From positions 64,294,392 to 64,358,391 of the forward strand of contig NC_081553.1 of assembly GCF_963082655.1 (NCBI RefSeq): DNA of 64,000 nucleotides. Direction: 5' to 3'. Position numbers and translations under genes: made by a program. Below are positions 1 through 10,424 of this stretch, piece after piece. The number at the start of each line of letters is the position of its first letter. The stretch's first letter is position 1. A model generated the notes under the pieces. It was given only the letters and a program-made list of their open reading frames with translations, was not told the DNA's origin and did not search any database. Origin of the DNA: Stomoxys calcitrans (Eukaryota; Arthropoda; Insecta; Diptera; Muscidae).

Positions 1-137
1 TGGCGGTCGGGGTCTAAGTCGGAGTCGGAGTTATGAGCCGGAGTCGAGGCAATCGTGCTCAACTCCGAACCAAGTCCGACTCCGGGTGAATAGTCCGACT
101 CCGACTTCGACTCCGGCCCCAAAAACTTGACTCCGGT
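1..137. repeat. degenerate GGAGTC/GACTCC hexanucleotide repeat
   Basis: The stretch is dominated by variants of the hexamer GGAGTC on one strand and GACTCC on the other, with drift between units. It continues off the left edge of the window. Open frames across it are by-products of the repeat. Confidence 0.75.
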
Positions 138-297
138 CGCTTCTGCAGCCTTGGGCGGTACCCATCCTTCTTCCATACATCAAGCTCCCTGAGCCCAAGC
201 GCCAACGTGGTGTGGTGTGGTTCTGAATATATGTTTGTGGATGTTGGGTCTCCTGTTATTTCGACGCAGGTCAGTCTTGGCATTTTTTCGATCCATT

Positions 298-515
298 TGA
301 TGCAAATGCTAATTTGTCCATAAAAATTCTTTTTAGGAACAGGGTTAACTTCTCCCATGCGACTAAAGTTCTCTTTCTCTTTTTTTATTCCGAGTCCGAA
401 GGGCGTTCCGCATAGGAGGCAGGACTACTCACAAATGTAGCCAGCTTCAACGCCTGAATTCAGCGTTCGACATCATAGGCGGCCCTGCTAACCTCTGGGC
501 CACGATGGCCGCCTG
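298..515 (-). mobile_element. SINE-A, decayed copy
   Basis: Read on the minus strand it begins with a tRNA-like head (relic of TAGCGCAGAGGTTAGCA) and runs through the family's body (AGTCCGAA-GGCGT block) to a tail near 300. It is diverged and internally shortened compared with the copies at 22717 and 39281. No clear target duplication is visible. Confidence 0.6.
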
Positions 516-562
516 TAGTACAATAAGGGTTTCTAAATTTTCTGCCAAGCACTTCCACCTCA

Positions 563-1082
563 TTATTCTTGAATCCAAGGGGTTGAACTTGTAAGTATAT
601 CACCCCCTGCAGGAGTAAACGTTTTTCGGACCTTCGATGCGGAGAATGCAGGCTCCGAATTCTTTGGTTCAGTTCTCATGGATAAGGTTATAACCTCTTT
701 GGTGGCGTGGTCATCATGCGCCGGCACGACTATTAGGCCAAAAGTGACAGAAATTCTAAGACAACCTTGATCCAGATATCCTTGCCATTTCCCCTGCAAA
801 ATCGCCCAGTCATCTGTCAAAAATTCTGCACCTTCACTAGATTGTACAGCTTCACATCGAGGAAAATCCATACTCACAACATTGAATGGCGAAAGATTTT
901 GTTTGTCGGGTCCAGTTCCAATATCTTCTCATGTCAAAGGATGTCAAGGCCACTGATGCAGGTTGAGAGAATGTTTTATGTCTTCTGATTACCGCATCCA
1001 ACAACCTTGAAGGGAAGTCTTTAAGCCACATGGCACCATCGAATTCCGTTAAGGGGCCATCATTGGAAGACATTTTTTGCAT
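563..1082 (-). pseudogene. unrecognised coding-like remnant with one frameshift
   Basis: Two minus-strand open frames join with a short overlap near 852-877. The upstream part starts MQKMSSNDGPL and contains SQPASVALTSFDMRRYW. The downstream part runs from DFPRCEAVQ to a stop at 563. Together they would give about 170 residues of ordinary composition, so a decayed coding exon or transposon ORF is plausible. I do not recognise the family. The left neighbour is a SINE and the right neighbour a DINE fragment, so a transposon origin is more likely than a host exon. Confidence 0.3.
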
Positions 1083-1673
1083 AAATACTTCTTACTAGAG
1101 TAGGTCGGTTGTGATTGTAAATGGGCCATGTTTTGATATAGCGATTTGGGATATTGACTTCTTGAGTCTCAAGAGAGCGCAATATTTATAAGATTTGACT
1201 GATATTTTGCCTTAATGAAGTCTTTTGTTTTGACTTGCAACGGTTATAAACCTGATGTAGCTCCCATCTTAAACGATCCCCCGATTATACTTCTCGAGCC
1301 TCTAGTGTGCGCAATTCTTACCCGATTTGGCTGAAATTTTATACGACTTCTTCTATGACATTCAACATACGTAATATGGTTTGAATCGGCCTTTATCCTG
1401 TTATAGCTCCCTTATAAACCGATCTTCCCATTATGCATCGTGAGCCCCTATATGGAGCAATTCTCATCCGAATCGGCTGAAATGGTCTCCAACATCACAA
1501 CCAAGTATGGTCCGATTCGGTCCATAACCTGATATAGCTCCAATAGCAAAGCAATTCCAATCGTTATCCTTTGTTTGCCTATAAAGAGACACCGGGGAAA
1601 AAACTTGACAAATGCGATCCATGGTGGAGGGTGTATGGGATTCGGCCCAGCCGAATTTAGCACGCTTTTACTT
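1075..1673 (+). mobile_element. DINE/INE-1-like family 1, truncated
   Basis: It carries the family core (GTAGGTCGGTTGTGATTG, repeats of the CCATATAAACCGATCTT type) and ends with the GGTGGAGGGT / TTCGGCCCAGCCGAA hairpin followed by TTTAGCACGCTTTTACTTG. That is the right-hand end seen at 29430-29480. The TATACCC hairpin end is missing. Confidence 0.75.
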
Positions 1674-1679
1674 GAAATT

Positions 1680-2855
1680 GAAATTTATCCAGCAACTACC
1701 TGAGTGGGTGTAAATGGCTATTTCCCTTTCTCTAAGAAAAAATATGGAACACTTACTACGCTTCAGAAATATGTTATACAAGAACTCTTGTCTCCATGTT
1801 ATAGGAGTATGAGAGTAGGTATGTAACTCTGCTGTTTTGTATGCTGGGTTATGCTATCTTCAATCCACCCTCATATCTGGACTTGTGAAGTTGTATACAT
1901 CTGAATATGAAGAGTGTTTTGTTGGTTTTTCGGGTATTATAATGTGGAAAAACAACATGTTCATGTTAAATGTATATTCTACCCAAAAATATATTTATGT
2001 TTATACATAGAGTTCTCTATATATGTACTAAAATATATATTCATGTATGTTACATGTTCCTTACATACATACCTACATACACTTGGTGGATTTTTATGTA
2101 TGAAGAAGAAATCAACAATGACTGCCATGGTCGAATGAATTTCAATGGCTTTGCGGAGGCAAGGGTTGGCAATACACATAAAATCCGAATAAAAAAAGAG
2201 TATAATGAGATACTACAAACACACACACACACACACACATGGACACAAAAGAGTTTTGCAAAAACAAAAAAAAAAAACCAACGAAAAGTAGAAAATAACA
2301 TAACAACAAAACAGAAGACAAAAGCCAAAATAAAACATAAAAAAAACTCCGAATTGTATTACCACAACAACAACAACAGCAACAACTGAAGCAGCAGCGG
2401 CAACAATGGCATAAAATTCGTTCGTCTGTCCCTATGAACGACCGACTGGTGAATGATGGGATCGGGATCGTCGTACATAATTCGCTGCAAGTTGGGATTC
2501 ATTCTTTTTATGGATGCGTTAACAGGGTGGTGCAAGAAAATGGCAAAGTTTTATAAGGCAAATCCCTATGTAATCCAGTAGTCGTTTATATATTTCAACA
2601 TCACTTACTCATGCAGTGCAGAATCTAGGTGTTCATGGCTGAAAGCAGAAAATCCTGATAACTGCGATTCGGATTTCTTGGGTCTTTTTTCAGAATCTGT
2701 CAAAGTGTGTTGTGTGGTCAAAAGTGTCATTTCTAAGGCCACCAAATTCAATTTCTCACAAAATACCTTTAGGGAATGCTTTCGGCAGGAATCTTATCAT
2801 TTTCATCTGGCAACCCATCGGCTTCTACTGCCTTATTGAAAGCCTAGCTAATCTG
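1680..2855. other. non-repetitive DNA, no gene seen
   Basis: AT-rich sequence with a CA dinucleotide run at about 2219-2240, A-rich tracts near 2270 and 2340, and a CAA-rich patch at 2360-2400. Several overlapping open frames exist on both strands but are low-complexity. No element ends or convincing splice signals were found. Confidence 0.5.
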
Positions 2856-3140
2856 TCCACCGTAGCGCAGAGGTTAGCATGTCCGCATGTGCCGCTGAAC
2901 GCCAGGGTTTGAATCCTGGCGTTCAGCGTCATATGCGGCGACATTTGTGAGGAACTCTTCCATGTAAAAACTTCTCCCCAGAGAGGTGTCGCTCTGCGGC
3001 ATGCCGTTCGGACTCGGCTATAAAAAGGTGGTCCCTTATCATTGAGCTCAAAATTGAAACGGACAGCACTCATTGATTTGTGAGAAGTTTGCCCCAGGTC
3101 CCTAATGGAATGTTCATGGTCAAATTTGCATTTGCAATCT
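2856..3140 (+). mobile_element. SINE-A (tRNA-derived)
   Basis: Head CACCGTAGCGCAGAGGTTAG is an RNA polymerase III A box. GGTTTGAATCCTGG is the B box. The body carries CTTCTCCCCAGAGAGGTGTC and CGGACTCGGCTATAAAAAGG and ends in TTGCATTTGCAAT. A short possible target duplication (AATCTG) lies at both ends. It is not a functional tRNA, because no cloverleaf follows the B box. Confidence 0.85.
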
Positions 3141-3223
3141 GTAACTTAAACCACGTTTTGTGTAAGCTGTAGATATTCAATAACATTGTCAGTGATAGGT
3201 ACAAAAGTAGCCTAGTTTGACGT

Positions 3224-4740
3224 TGTTGTTGTAGCAATGTGTTGTGTTCTATCTTTCGTATGCTTGGCTTTGTTGAATATCCAGATCCAGGAACTCTGCG
3301 ACTAAGCTGGAGTGAGTCCAGAGGGATCTGGGTCTGATTGGAGTGGGTCGGACTGGGAACTAAAACAGGTGACGTGTGCCGTGTGGAGGCCACCGTGGGG
3401 CAGAGGTTAGTATGTTGTTTTAACAATGTGTTGTGTTCTGTCGAATTTCCAGATCTAGGAACTCTACGACTAAGATGGCGTGAGTCCAGAGGGACTTGGG
3501 TCTGACTCGAGGGGACCTGGCTGGGTAGTTAAACAGGTGTTGTGTGCCGTGTGGAGGCCAATGTGGCGCAGAGGTTTGCATGCCCGCCTTGGAGGCCGTT
3601 CGGCCTGGGTTCAAATTCCGTCATGAACATCTGAAAAATTATCAGCGTTAGTTACCCCCTTACTAATGCTGGCTTCATTTGTTAGGTATACTGCCATGTT
3701 AAATTTTTCCTCCAAGTGATCACGCGGTACTCCGTTCGGATTCGTCATAAAAAAGCAGTTCGCTTATCATTGAGCTTAAACTTTAATCGCACTTCAGTCA
3801 TTGATGTGAGAGAAGTATCCTCTGGAATGTTCATGGGAACTTTAGCATTTATTTGGTGTGTGGTGTGGTCCTAGATGATAATCGGGACACACATTTTGCT
3901 CGTTGGCATTAAACCTTGCTCAGTAGGGATAGAGGTTGCTGGATCTGCCGGATCGTAATCGAGCCGGAACTACACTAGGTTGCCGGGGGAATTCAATTTC
4001 TTTAGGTGCAATGGAGGCGGTCGTTCTCCAAGGACCATATCACCCGGAAGCCAATAACCGCATCTGCAACCGTGTATTCATGAATGTTATCCAGACCCGT
4101 TTAATATGCCGCTTGATCTAGAGGTGCTGAACCTCTCGCTCTAGATCTGGATCTTCATCCACCTTGAGGCTTTTGGGCGGTGGATACCTATCTACAAGAT
4201 GATGGTTTGCATAATCTCAGCGATAACAGATCAGAAGTTATTGCTTGGACAGCATGCAGTTATGTCTTCACACGGGTAGGATCTGTGTCTTCTGATGGAA
4301 GTTGCCCACGTGAGAGCTGAAGTGACAGCCCTTCGCAGTTCGAAGAGCGGCATTCGGATAGATCTGAATAGTAAGCCACTGCGTATCAAATAGCTGATGA
4401 GACCATACTGGTGCTGCATAACCTACCACTGACCGGCCAATTGCTTTGTACGTGGTCAAAAAGATTTCTTTGGCAGTAGGCCGTGTGCAACTGACTTGAG
4501 GATCTTGTTTCTACTTTTAACCTTATCGTAAGGTGCGGTGACATGTGAGAAGAATGTGTAAGAGATGCCAAATGTGACACCAAGTGTTTTGGGTCTCTTG
4601 ATGGTCGGTATCGTTTCTCCATCGAGTTTTACATCATTCAGCTCATTATTCACCTCAGGCGTATTAGTAGTCTCTTGATGGACGGAATCGTTTCTCCATC
4701 GAGTTTCACATCATTCAGCACCGGGCGTATTAGTAGTGGA
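3224..4740 (-). pseudogene. Jockey-clade LINE copy, 3' end of ORF2
   Basis: Minus-strand fragments match the C-terminal half of a Jockey-type ORF2. At 4268-4653 the frames read KTLGVTFGISYTF, KAIGRSVVGYAAPVWS and ALRTAKGCHFSSHV, which is the post-catalytic part of the reverse transcriptase. The extreme C-terminus (TQHLFNYPARSPRVRPKSLW) is at 3440-3560, followed by a TTGTTGTTGTAGC end near 3225. Frameshifts break every domain. A ~190-bp segment is tandemly duplicated (3237-3423 and 3424-3612), and SINE-A is inserted at 3554-3855. No endonuclease or catalytic YADD region remains. It is inactive. Confidence 0.75.
3554..3855 (+). mobile_element. SINE-A inserted in the Jockey 3' region
   Basis: tRNA-like head GTGGCGCAGAGGTTTGCATG, B box GGTTCAAATTCC, and the usual body. 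It is bracketed by an imperfect 12-bp target duplication, GTGTGCCGTGTG at 3542-3553 and GTGTGTGGTGTG at 3856-3867. This shows it landed in an existing Jockey copy. Confidence 0.85.
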
Positions 4741-4744
4741 CAAA

Positions 4745-6100
4745 GTGGTTGACTTGGGGATATTGGAAACCAATCAACGGTGCTGATTGGTTTAAACTTG
4801 GTAAAATCCAGGCTTATCTTAGTATTCCTACATCTTTAATGAGGACACAATCCTTCCCGCGGTGTCACCTGGGTAGCTACCTTTAACATCAGATAAAGGT
4901 AGTGAGCTCACCTGTAAAACGATAAAAAGATGGGTTGGGGGGTCGGCTTAGTAGCCCATCACCCGGAAAACTTGAACAGATTACTTTGAAAAAATGAAGA
5001 AGATTAAAAACATATCCTCCCTATTTTGACGACCCCGCAAACGTTTTAAGGACCATGAATTGCCGACCTGTACCTAAAACGTCCGCACTCCTTATGGGGT
5101 ATATGCACTGCCGGATGCATTGGAGAAATACAGGGCAGACATTCAGGAAATGCGATGGCTTGGGAAAGGTTCCACAACAGGTTACGTCCTGTTATATAGC
5201 TGCCATGAAACGAAGCATGAATTTGGCTAAGGATTTGTGGTTTGTGGGAGACCAGCACACCTTGTCTTCAGGTTTACTCCGTAGTATTCGACGCTAGCCT
5301 CAATTCCCATAGAGACCAATTATTTGCTCGCATACCCGGAGGGAAGACATAGGCGAACAGATCACGGATATTTCTACGAGCCCCTAGCAAGAGAATATGA
5401 CCGCTGTTCCGCCCATGATAATAAGATCGTTCTGGGAGATTTAAATGCCAAAATGAGGAAGGAAAATATGCTTGGCTCCGACTGTTTGGTCAAATTTAGC
5501 CTACACAAAGAAACTTCCGTTAAGGGATTGAGGCTAATAGAGTTCGCCGCGGCAAAGAACATGGTAGTTAGCAGCACCAGATTTCAACATCGAAGGATTC
5601 ACACGGCCACACGGCTGTCACCCGAGCAAAACATGAGAAACCAAAAAGATCATGTAGTGATAGATGGAAGGTATTCGAGGCACCACGATCGATTCGGATC
5701 ATTACCTTGTTGCAGCAAAGGTTCGCAATCGCCTTAGTGTGGCGAGAAACGTACGATCAGACACTGCACGAAGGCTGGCATTATCCATTCGGCTGACGCA
5801 ATTACTTGGAAAAAACACTCCCTGTCCCGATAGTATAGCAGGGCAATGGCAAACCACTGCCCACTCTGTGGAATGAACAGCAACATCCATGATTGGGAAC
5901 CAAAAACCTTTCTCCAGGAAGACATGGTACGACTGGAAAACATGGTACGACAAGGATTACTAAAAGCTACTGAAACCAAAAATGCGGCATACAGGTCAAC
6001 CTAAAAATCAGTAACAGCGTGCCATATGTAGGAAAGTTAACGAGAGAAAAGGAGAGAGGAAAACATCTCTTCCATGGAAATGAAATGGCGTCAATGTGAG
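4745..6100 (+). pseudogene. RTE-clade LINE, 5' end and endonuclease part
   Basis: The copy starts with the family 5' region (TTGGAAACCAATCAACGG; GTAGCCCATCACCCGGAAAA at 4950-4970) shared with the copy at 52130. Decayed apurinic-type endonuclease follows: DIFYEPLAREYDRCSAHDNK, IVLGDLNAKMRKENM, GLRLIEFAAAKNMVVSSTRF, and a DSDHYLVAAKVR block at 5680-5730. In RTE elements this domain nicks target DNA. Several frameshifts and stops are present. It ends at about 6100 inside the linker before the reverse transcriptase, so the element is 3'-truncated. Databases sometimes label such fragments craniofacial development protein 2-like; here the LINE origin is clear. Confidence 0.8.
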
Positions 6101-6104
6101 CCTT

Positions 6105-6445
6105 TTATTGGCTTAACACTCTATATCGAGAGATCGGTCTGTATGGTAGCTATACTCAAATATGGTCCGATCTGGACCATATTCAACCAGTAGGTGTAGG
6201 GATCTACCGAAACTTGATGTGCTAAATTTCATTGAAAAGCTGTAAAAAAATTCTCCTTTTATGGGTTCAATACTCTATATCGGGAGATTGGCCTATGTGG
6301 AAGCTATGTCCAACTATCTGGATCTGGACCACACTTCGCAGGAATGGATAGGGGTCGACCAGAACTCACTGTGCCAAATTTCATCGAAATCAGATAAACA
6401 GTGACCAATTTGTTGCCTCAAGACCTTAAGTCTGTAGATCGTTCT
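6105..6445 (+). mobile_element. DINE family 2-like fragment
   Basis: Two diverged internal units containing AGAGATCGGTCTGTATGG and CTATATCGGGAGATTGG, with CCAAATTTCATCGAAATC-type spacers. Neither terminal hairpin is present. Confidence 0.55.
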
Positions 6446-6449
6446 ATGT

Positions 6450-7650
6450 GAATTGTGATTTTTTTACGAGCTATAGGAAAGTTAAAAAAAATATACATAG
6501 AATTCAAAAAAATTTATGAAATCTTTATATGAACCGATAGTAAATTGCAAATTTTGCCCATGAACATTCCACTAAGGGACAGGGGCAAACTTCTCACATA
6601 TCAATGAGTGCAGTCCGATTTAAGTTTAACCTCAATGATAAGGTCCTCCTTTTTATAGTCGAGTCCGAACGGCGTACCGCAGTGAGACACCTCTTTGGAG
6701 GGAAGTTTTACATGACATAGTATCTCACAAATGTTGACAGCATTAGGAGGCTAAAACCACCGCTGAAAAATTTTTTCTTCTGATGGTTTCGCCAGGATTC
6801 GAACCCATGTGTTCAGCGTCATAGGCGGACATGCTAACCTCTGCGCTACGGTGGCCTCGGATAGTACGGTCCATATAATTTAATGTTTGCGGATTACTTA
6901 ATGCAAATGTTGACCGTAACTGCGCCTCAAATGGTTCATCCGCTTAGTATAATTTTAGCACACTCTTTCTAACATTTCAGCCGGTATCTTACAAAAAAGT
7001 GTTTCAATATTGTCTTCTAATACGTCAATTGAATCGGGCTTGTCTATATAGACATGAGCTTTCACATAGCCCCACAAAAAATAGTCTAAAGGGGTTGAAT
7101 CACACGATCTAGGTGGTCAATTGATCGGTCCCGAATGTGAAATAAAATGTTCACCGAACTCGCCTCTCAATCAGTCTTTTGTTACGCATTGTTGTTGAAA
7201 CCACATGTCATGCAAGTCAAGCTCTTGCATTTTGGGCAAAACAAGTTGGATATCGTCTCACGATAGCGCTAACTATTCACAGTTACGTTACGATTCGCAT
7301 CATCTCTGAAGAAGAAGTACGGTTCAATGATGCCACCAGCCCATAAAACGCACCAAACTGTGGCTTTTTCTGCATTGGTAGCTTTTGCAATGCTTCTGGC
7401 TGATCGTCACTCCAAAATCGAGAATTCTGTTTATTTACGTACCCATTGAGCCAAAAATGAACTTCGTCGAAGAAGAAGAAGAAGCGCGCGAAAAACTTTC
7501 TTAACAGAGCACGCATTTTGAGAATAAAATTCAATAATTTGCAAGCGTTGTTCATTTGTTAGAAGATTCATGGTTAAATTATAGACCAAACTGAAGATGT
7601 TTGACTGTAAAACAAAACACGAAACGTGCAAAACAAGATCGTTTTGCACT
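6450..7650 (-). pseudogene. mariner-like transposase, deletion derivative
   Basis: On the minus strand the N-terminus reads LTNEQRLQIIEFYSQNACSV at about 7580-7510 and passes directly into the first catalytic block, FFDEVHFWLNGYVNKQN, at about 7480-7430. Some 120 residues of DNA-binding and linker sequence expected for this family are missing. The rest (LHDMWFQQ, WGYVKAHVYIDKPDSID, MLERVC) continues to 6870 with stops. In place of the QQDGATCHT motif only QQ and a short junction remain, so the second catalytic Asp is lost. SINE-A interrupts the 3' end at 6543-6859. A terminal GTGATTTTTTTA-like end lies near 6450. It cannot be functional. Confidence 0.7.
6543..6859 (-). mobile_element. SINE-A inserted in mariner derivative
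   Basis: Minus-strand copy with tRNA-like head at the right (TAACCTCTGCGCTACGGTGG on +) and tail AAATTGCAAATTTTGCCC at the left. GATAGTA repeats at 6536-6542 and 6860-6866. Mariner 3' sequence continues on both sides, so the SINE is the younger insertion. Confidence 0.85.
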
Positions 7651-7652
7651 AG

Positions 7653-7880
7653 CCCATAAACCGCACCAAACTGTGACTTTTTCTGGATTAGATTGGTAGC
7701 TCTTGTAATGCCTCTGGCTGATCTTCACTCCAAAATCGTCAATTTCAAAAATTAGCTTGATCGCTGTAGAAGAAGAAGCGCGTGATGTACTTTCTTAACA
7801 GAGCACGCACCTTGATGCTAAAATTCAGTAATTTGCATGCGTTGTTCGTTTGTAAGACTATTCATGGCTAAATTATGGAC
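7653..7880 (-). pseudogene. second partial mariner-like copy, tandem to the first
   Basis: It begins with ACTAGCCCATAAACCGCACC, which matches 7344 onward at a 308-bp offset, and repeats the transposase start and the truncated region around GAGCACGC. It carries the same internal deletion as the upstream copy. It stops where the DINE begins at 7879. Local tandem duplication or adjacent insertion are both possible. Confidence 0.6.
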
Positions 7881-9535
7881 CAAACTGGATCGCATTTGTC
7901 GAGTTCTTTCCCGGTATCTCTTTTTAGATAAACAAAGGATAAAATAATTGATTTGCTAATTGAGTGGAATGTTGGAAACCACAGTAGAAGTATATGTGTA
8001 AAATTTGAGCCAAATCGAATAAGATTTGGGCCTTTTAGGGGCTCAAGAAGTAAAATAAGGAAATGGGTTTATATGAATCAGGCTAAAGACCGATTCAAAC
8101 CATATTTGACACGTATGTTGGAGGTCATGAAAGAAGCCGTTGTAGCCAAATCGAATAATACTTAGGCCTTCTTGAGGCTCAAGAAGTCAAAATCCCAGAT
8201 CGGTTTATATGGCAGCTATATCAGGTTATAAAGGGTGATTTTTTTGAGGTTAGGATTTTCATGCATTAGTATTTGACAGATCACGTGGGATTTCAGACAT
8301 GGTGTCAAAGAGAAAGATGCTCAGTATGCTTTGACATTTCATCATGAATAGACTTACTAACGAGCAACGCTTGCAATACATTGAATTTTATTACCAAAAT
8401 CAGTGTTCGGTTCGAAATGTGTTCATTCACCGTTCAGCGATGAGGCTCATTTCTGGTTGAATGGCTACGTAAATAAGCAAAATTGCCGCATTTGGAGTGA
8501 AGAGCAACCAGAAGCCGTTCAAGAACTGCCCATGCATCCCGAAAAATGCACTGTTTGGTGTGGTTTGTACGCTGGTGGAATCATTGGACCGTATTTTTTC
8601 AAAGATGCTGTTGGACGCAACGTTACGGTGAATGAACACATTTCGAACCGAACACTGATTTTGGTAATAAAATTCAATGATTTGCAAGCGTTGCTCGTTA
8701 GTAAGTCTATTCATGATGAAATGTCAAAGCATACTGAGCATCTTTCTCTTTGACACCATGTCTGAAATCCCACGTGATCTGTCAAATACTAATGCATGAA
8801 AATCCTAACCTCAAAAAAATCACCCTTTAGACCGATTTGAACCATATTTGGCAGAGTTGTTGGAAGTCATAACAAAACAACTCATGCAAAATTTCAGCCA
8901 CATCGGCCACATCGAATTGCGCCCTCTAGTGGGTAAAGAAGTGCAGATTCAGGATCTGTTTATATGGCAGCTATATCAGATTATGGGCCGATTTAAAACA
9001 TATTTGGCACAGCTATTGGAAGTCATAAAGAAACACGTCATGCAAAATTTCAGCCAAGTCGGATAAGAAGTCAAGATCCCTGATCGGTTTATATGACAGC
9101 TATATCAGGTTATGGACCGATTTGAACCATACTCCGGACACTTGTTGGAAATCGTAACAAAACACCTCATGCGAAATTTCAGCCAAATCGGATAAGAGTT
9201 GCGTCCTCTAGTAGCTCAAGAAGTCGAGAACCTAGATCGGTTTATATGGCAGCTATATCAAAACATGAACCGATTTGGCCCGTTTACAATCCCACCCGAC
9301 CTACACTAACAAAGAGTATTTGTGCAAAATTTCAAGCGGCTAGCTTTGCACCTTCGAAAGTTAGCTTGCTTACGGCAGACAGACGGACGGGTGGACGGAC
9401 ATGGCTAGATCGTCTTAAAATGACATGACGATCAAAAATATATATTTTATGGGGTCTCAGACGCATATTTCGAGGAGTTACAAACAGAATGACGAAATTT
9501 GTATACCCCCATCCTATGGTGGTGGGTATAAAAAT
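7879..9535 (-). mobile_element. DINE/INE-1-like family 1
   Basis: The left part starts GGATCGCATTTGTCGAGTTC. Internal units carry GATCGGTTTATATGGCAGC and TTTCAGCCAAATCGGATAAG. The right part shows CAGACAGACGGACGGGTGGA, a TATTTTATGGGGTC block and the terminal hairpin ATACCCCCATCC...GGTGGTGGGTAT followed by AAAAA. Two internal units at 9088 and 9241 are spaced exactly 153 bp. A mariner foldback element sits inside at 8231-8827. The extreme left hairpin end is missing. Confidence 0.8.
8231..8827. mobile_element. foldback derivative of a mariner-like transposon
   Basis: The element is flanked by TA on both sides (8229-8230 and 8828-8829) and restores the DINE sequence when removed. It has two inverted arms of 203 bp each (8231-8433 and 8625-8827) starting AAGGGTGATTTTTTTGAGG. 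Each arm includes the first ~28 codons of the transposase (MNRLTNEQRLQIIEFYYQNQ on the minus arm). The 191-bp centre encodes SDEAHFWLNGYVNKQNCRIW through GGIIGPYFFKDAVGRNVTV in the plus direction, which contains the first catalytic Asp only. It has no complete transposase and must be non-autonomous. Confidence 0.85.
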
Positions 9536-9635
9536 AAGAAACTACAATATAAATACCCAATAACTACCCACGCATTGGGAATTTTTCGGGTAGAATCCCG
9601 CCGTTAATAATGGCCAATTAAAGTAAATTAGGATT

Positions 9636-9830
9636 CAACCGCCTCAACTCCTACAGAGCCAGGAATGATGCCAACCAGCGGTTTATGTGTTCCGATTATG
9701 CCCTGGCACCACATGACAAACGGCTCCTGTTTAACTGCGCGGGCAAACCTACCATACCCAGATCCAGATCCCTTTGGACAAATCCCAGCTTAGGCGCATA
9801 GTTCGTCGAGCTGGAAAACTATCGATAATC
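9636..9830 (+). pseudogene. Jockey LINE, 3' terminal fragment
   Basis: Plus-strand reading gives NSYRARNDANQRFMCSDYAL, then APHDKRLLFNCAGKPT and RSRSLWTNPSLGA. This is the same C-terminal HLFNC-PxRPxSLWT pattern seen at 3440-3560 and is typical of Jockey ORF2 ends. It is strongly 5'-truncated. Confidence 0.65.
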
Positions 9831-10374
9831 GAAACATTCGGTATATTCCATATTTCTAATAATAAATAACGATGGTATCGATGCTATCGTTAATTTCCTA
9901 TCACCTATAAATGAAATGAAAGTGAGAAGTAAAAATCAGGAGATCGAATTATATGGAATCAATATCAAATGAGACAAATAAAACAAAATTTAATAAAGTC
10001 AGTTGGAAGTCATGAGAGAAATCATTGCACAAATTTTTAGCCCAATTGGACGAAAATTGCGCCCTCTATAGGCGCAATGTTCAATGTCGGAAAAACTCAA
10101 CTCTGCCGATAATATCTATAGGAAAAATTAATCGATATTCAGATTAAAAAAAAATATTAATAGTATCGATACTGCCGCCAAGGTAGCCGAGTTGGTATCG
10201 TGCTTGGATTACCAGTGTCGTGGGATCGATTCCCGCCAGAAGCCCTGGTCTGTCGCTACTGTGGTATCACAATGGACTTAAAATTGGCTAAATGAGTCTG
10301 TAAAGGACTGCCACTCTTACCTAACCTAACCTAACCCATCGATACTGCTATCGATATTTTGCCAGCTCTAAGCG
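9811..10374. mobile_element. hAT-like non-autonomous element (tentative)
   Basis: The left end GAGCTGGAAAACTATCGATA and the right end TATCGATATTTTGCCAGCTC are near-perfect inverse complements. An AGAGCTGGC start resembles hAT termini (CAGNG). The interior is rich in ATCGATA and has no coding frame. SINE-B is inserted at 10176-10337. Class assignment is inference; flanking 8-bp duplications could not be confirmed. Confidence 0.45.
10176..10337 (+). mobile_element. SINE-B (tRNA-derived, LINE-type tail)
   Basis: Head AAGGTAGCCGAGTTGGTA is an A box and GGGATCGATTCCCGCC is the B box. The body passes through GGTCTGTCGCTACTGTGG and ends in repeated CCTAA. The target duplication ATCGATACTGC is exact at 10165-10175 and 10338-10348. 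Confidence 0.9.
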
Positions 10375-10424
10375 TTCGTGGATCTCGATATTCAGCGGTA
10401 TCAAGCAGACAAATACAAACCCGT

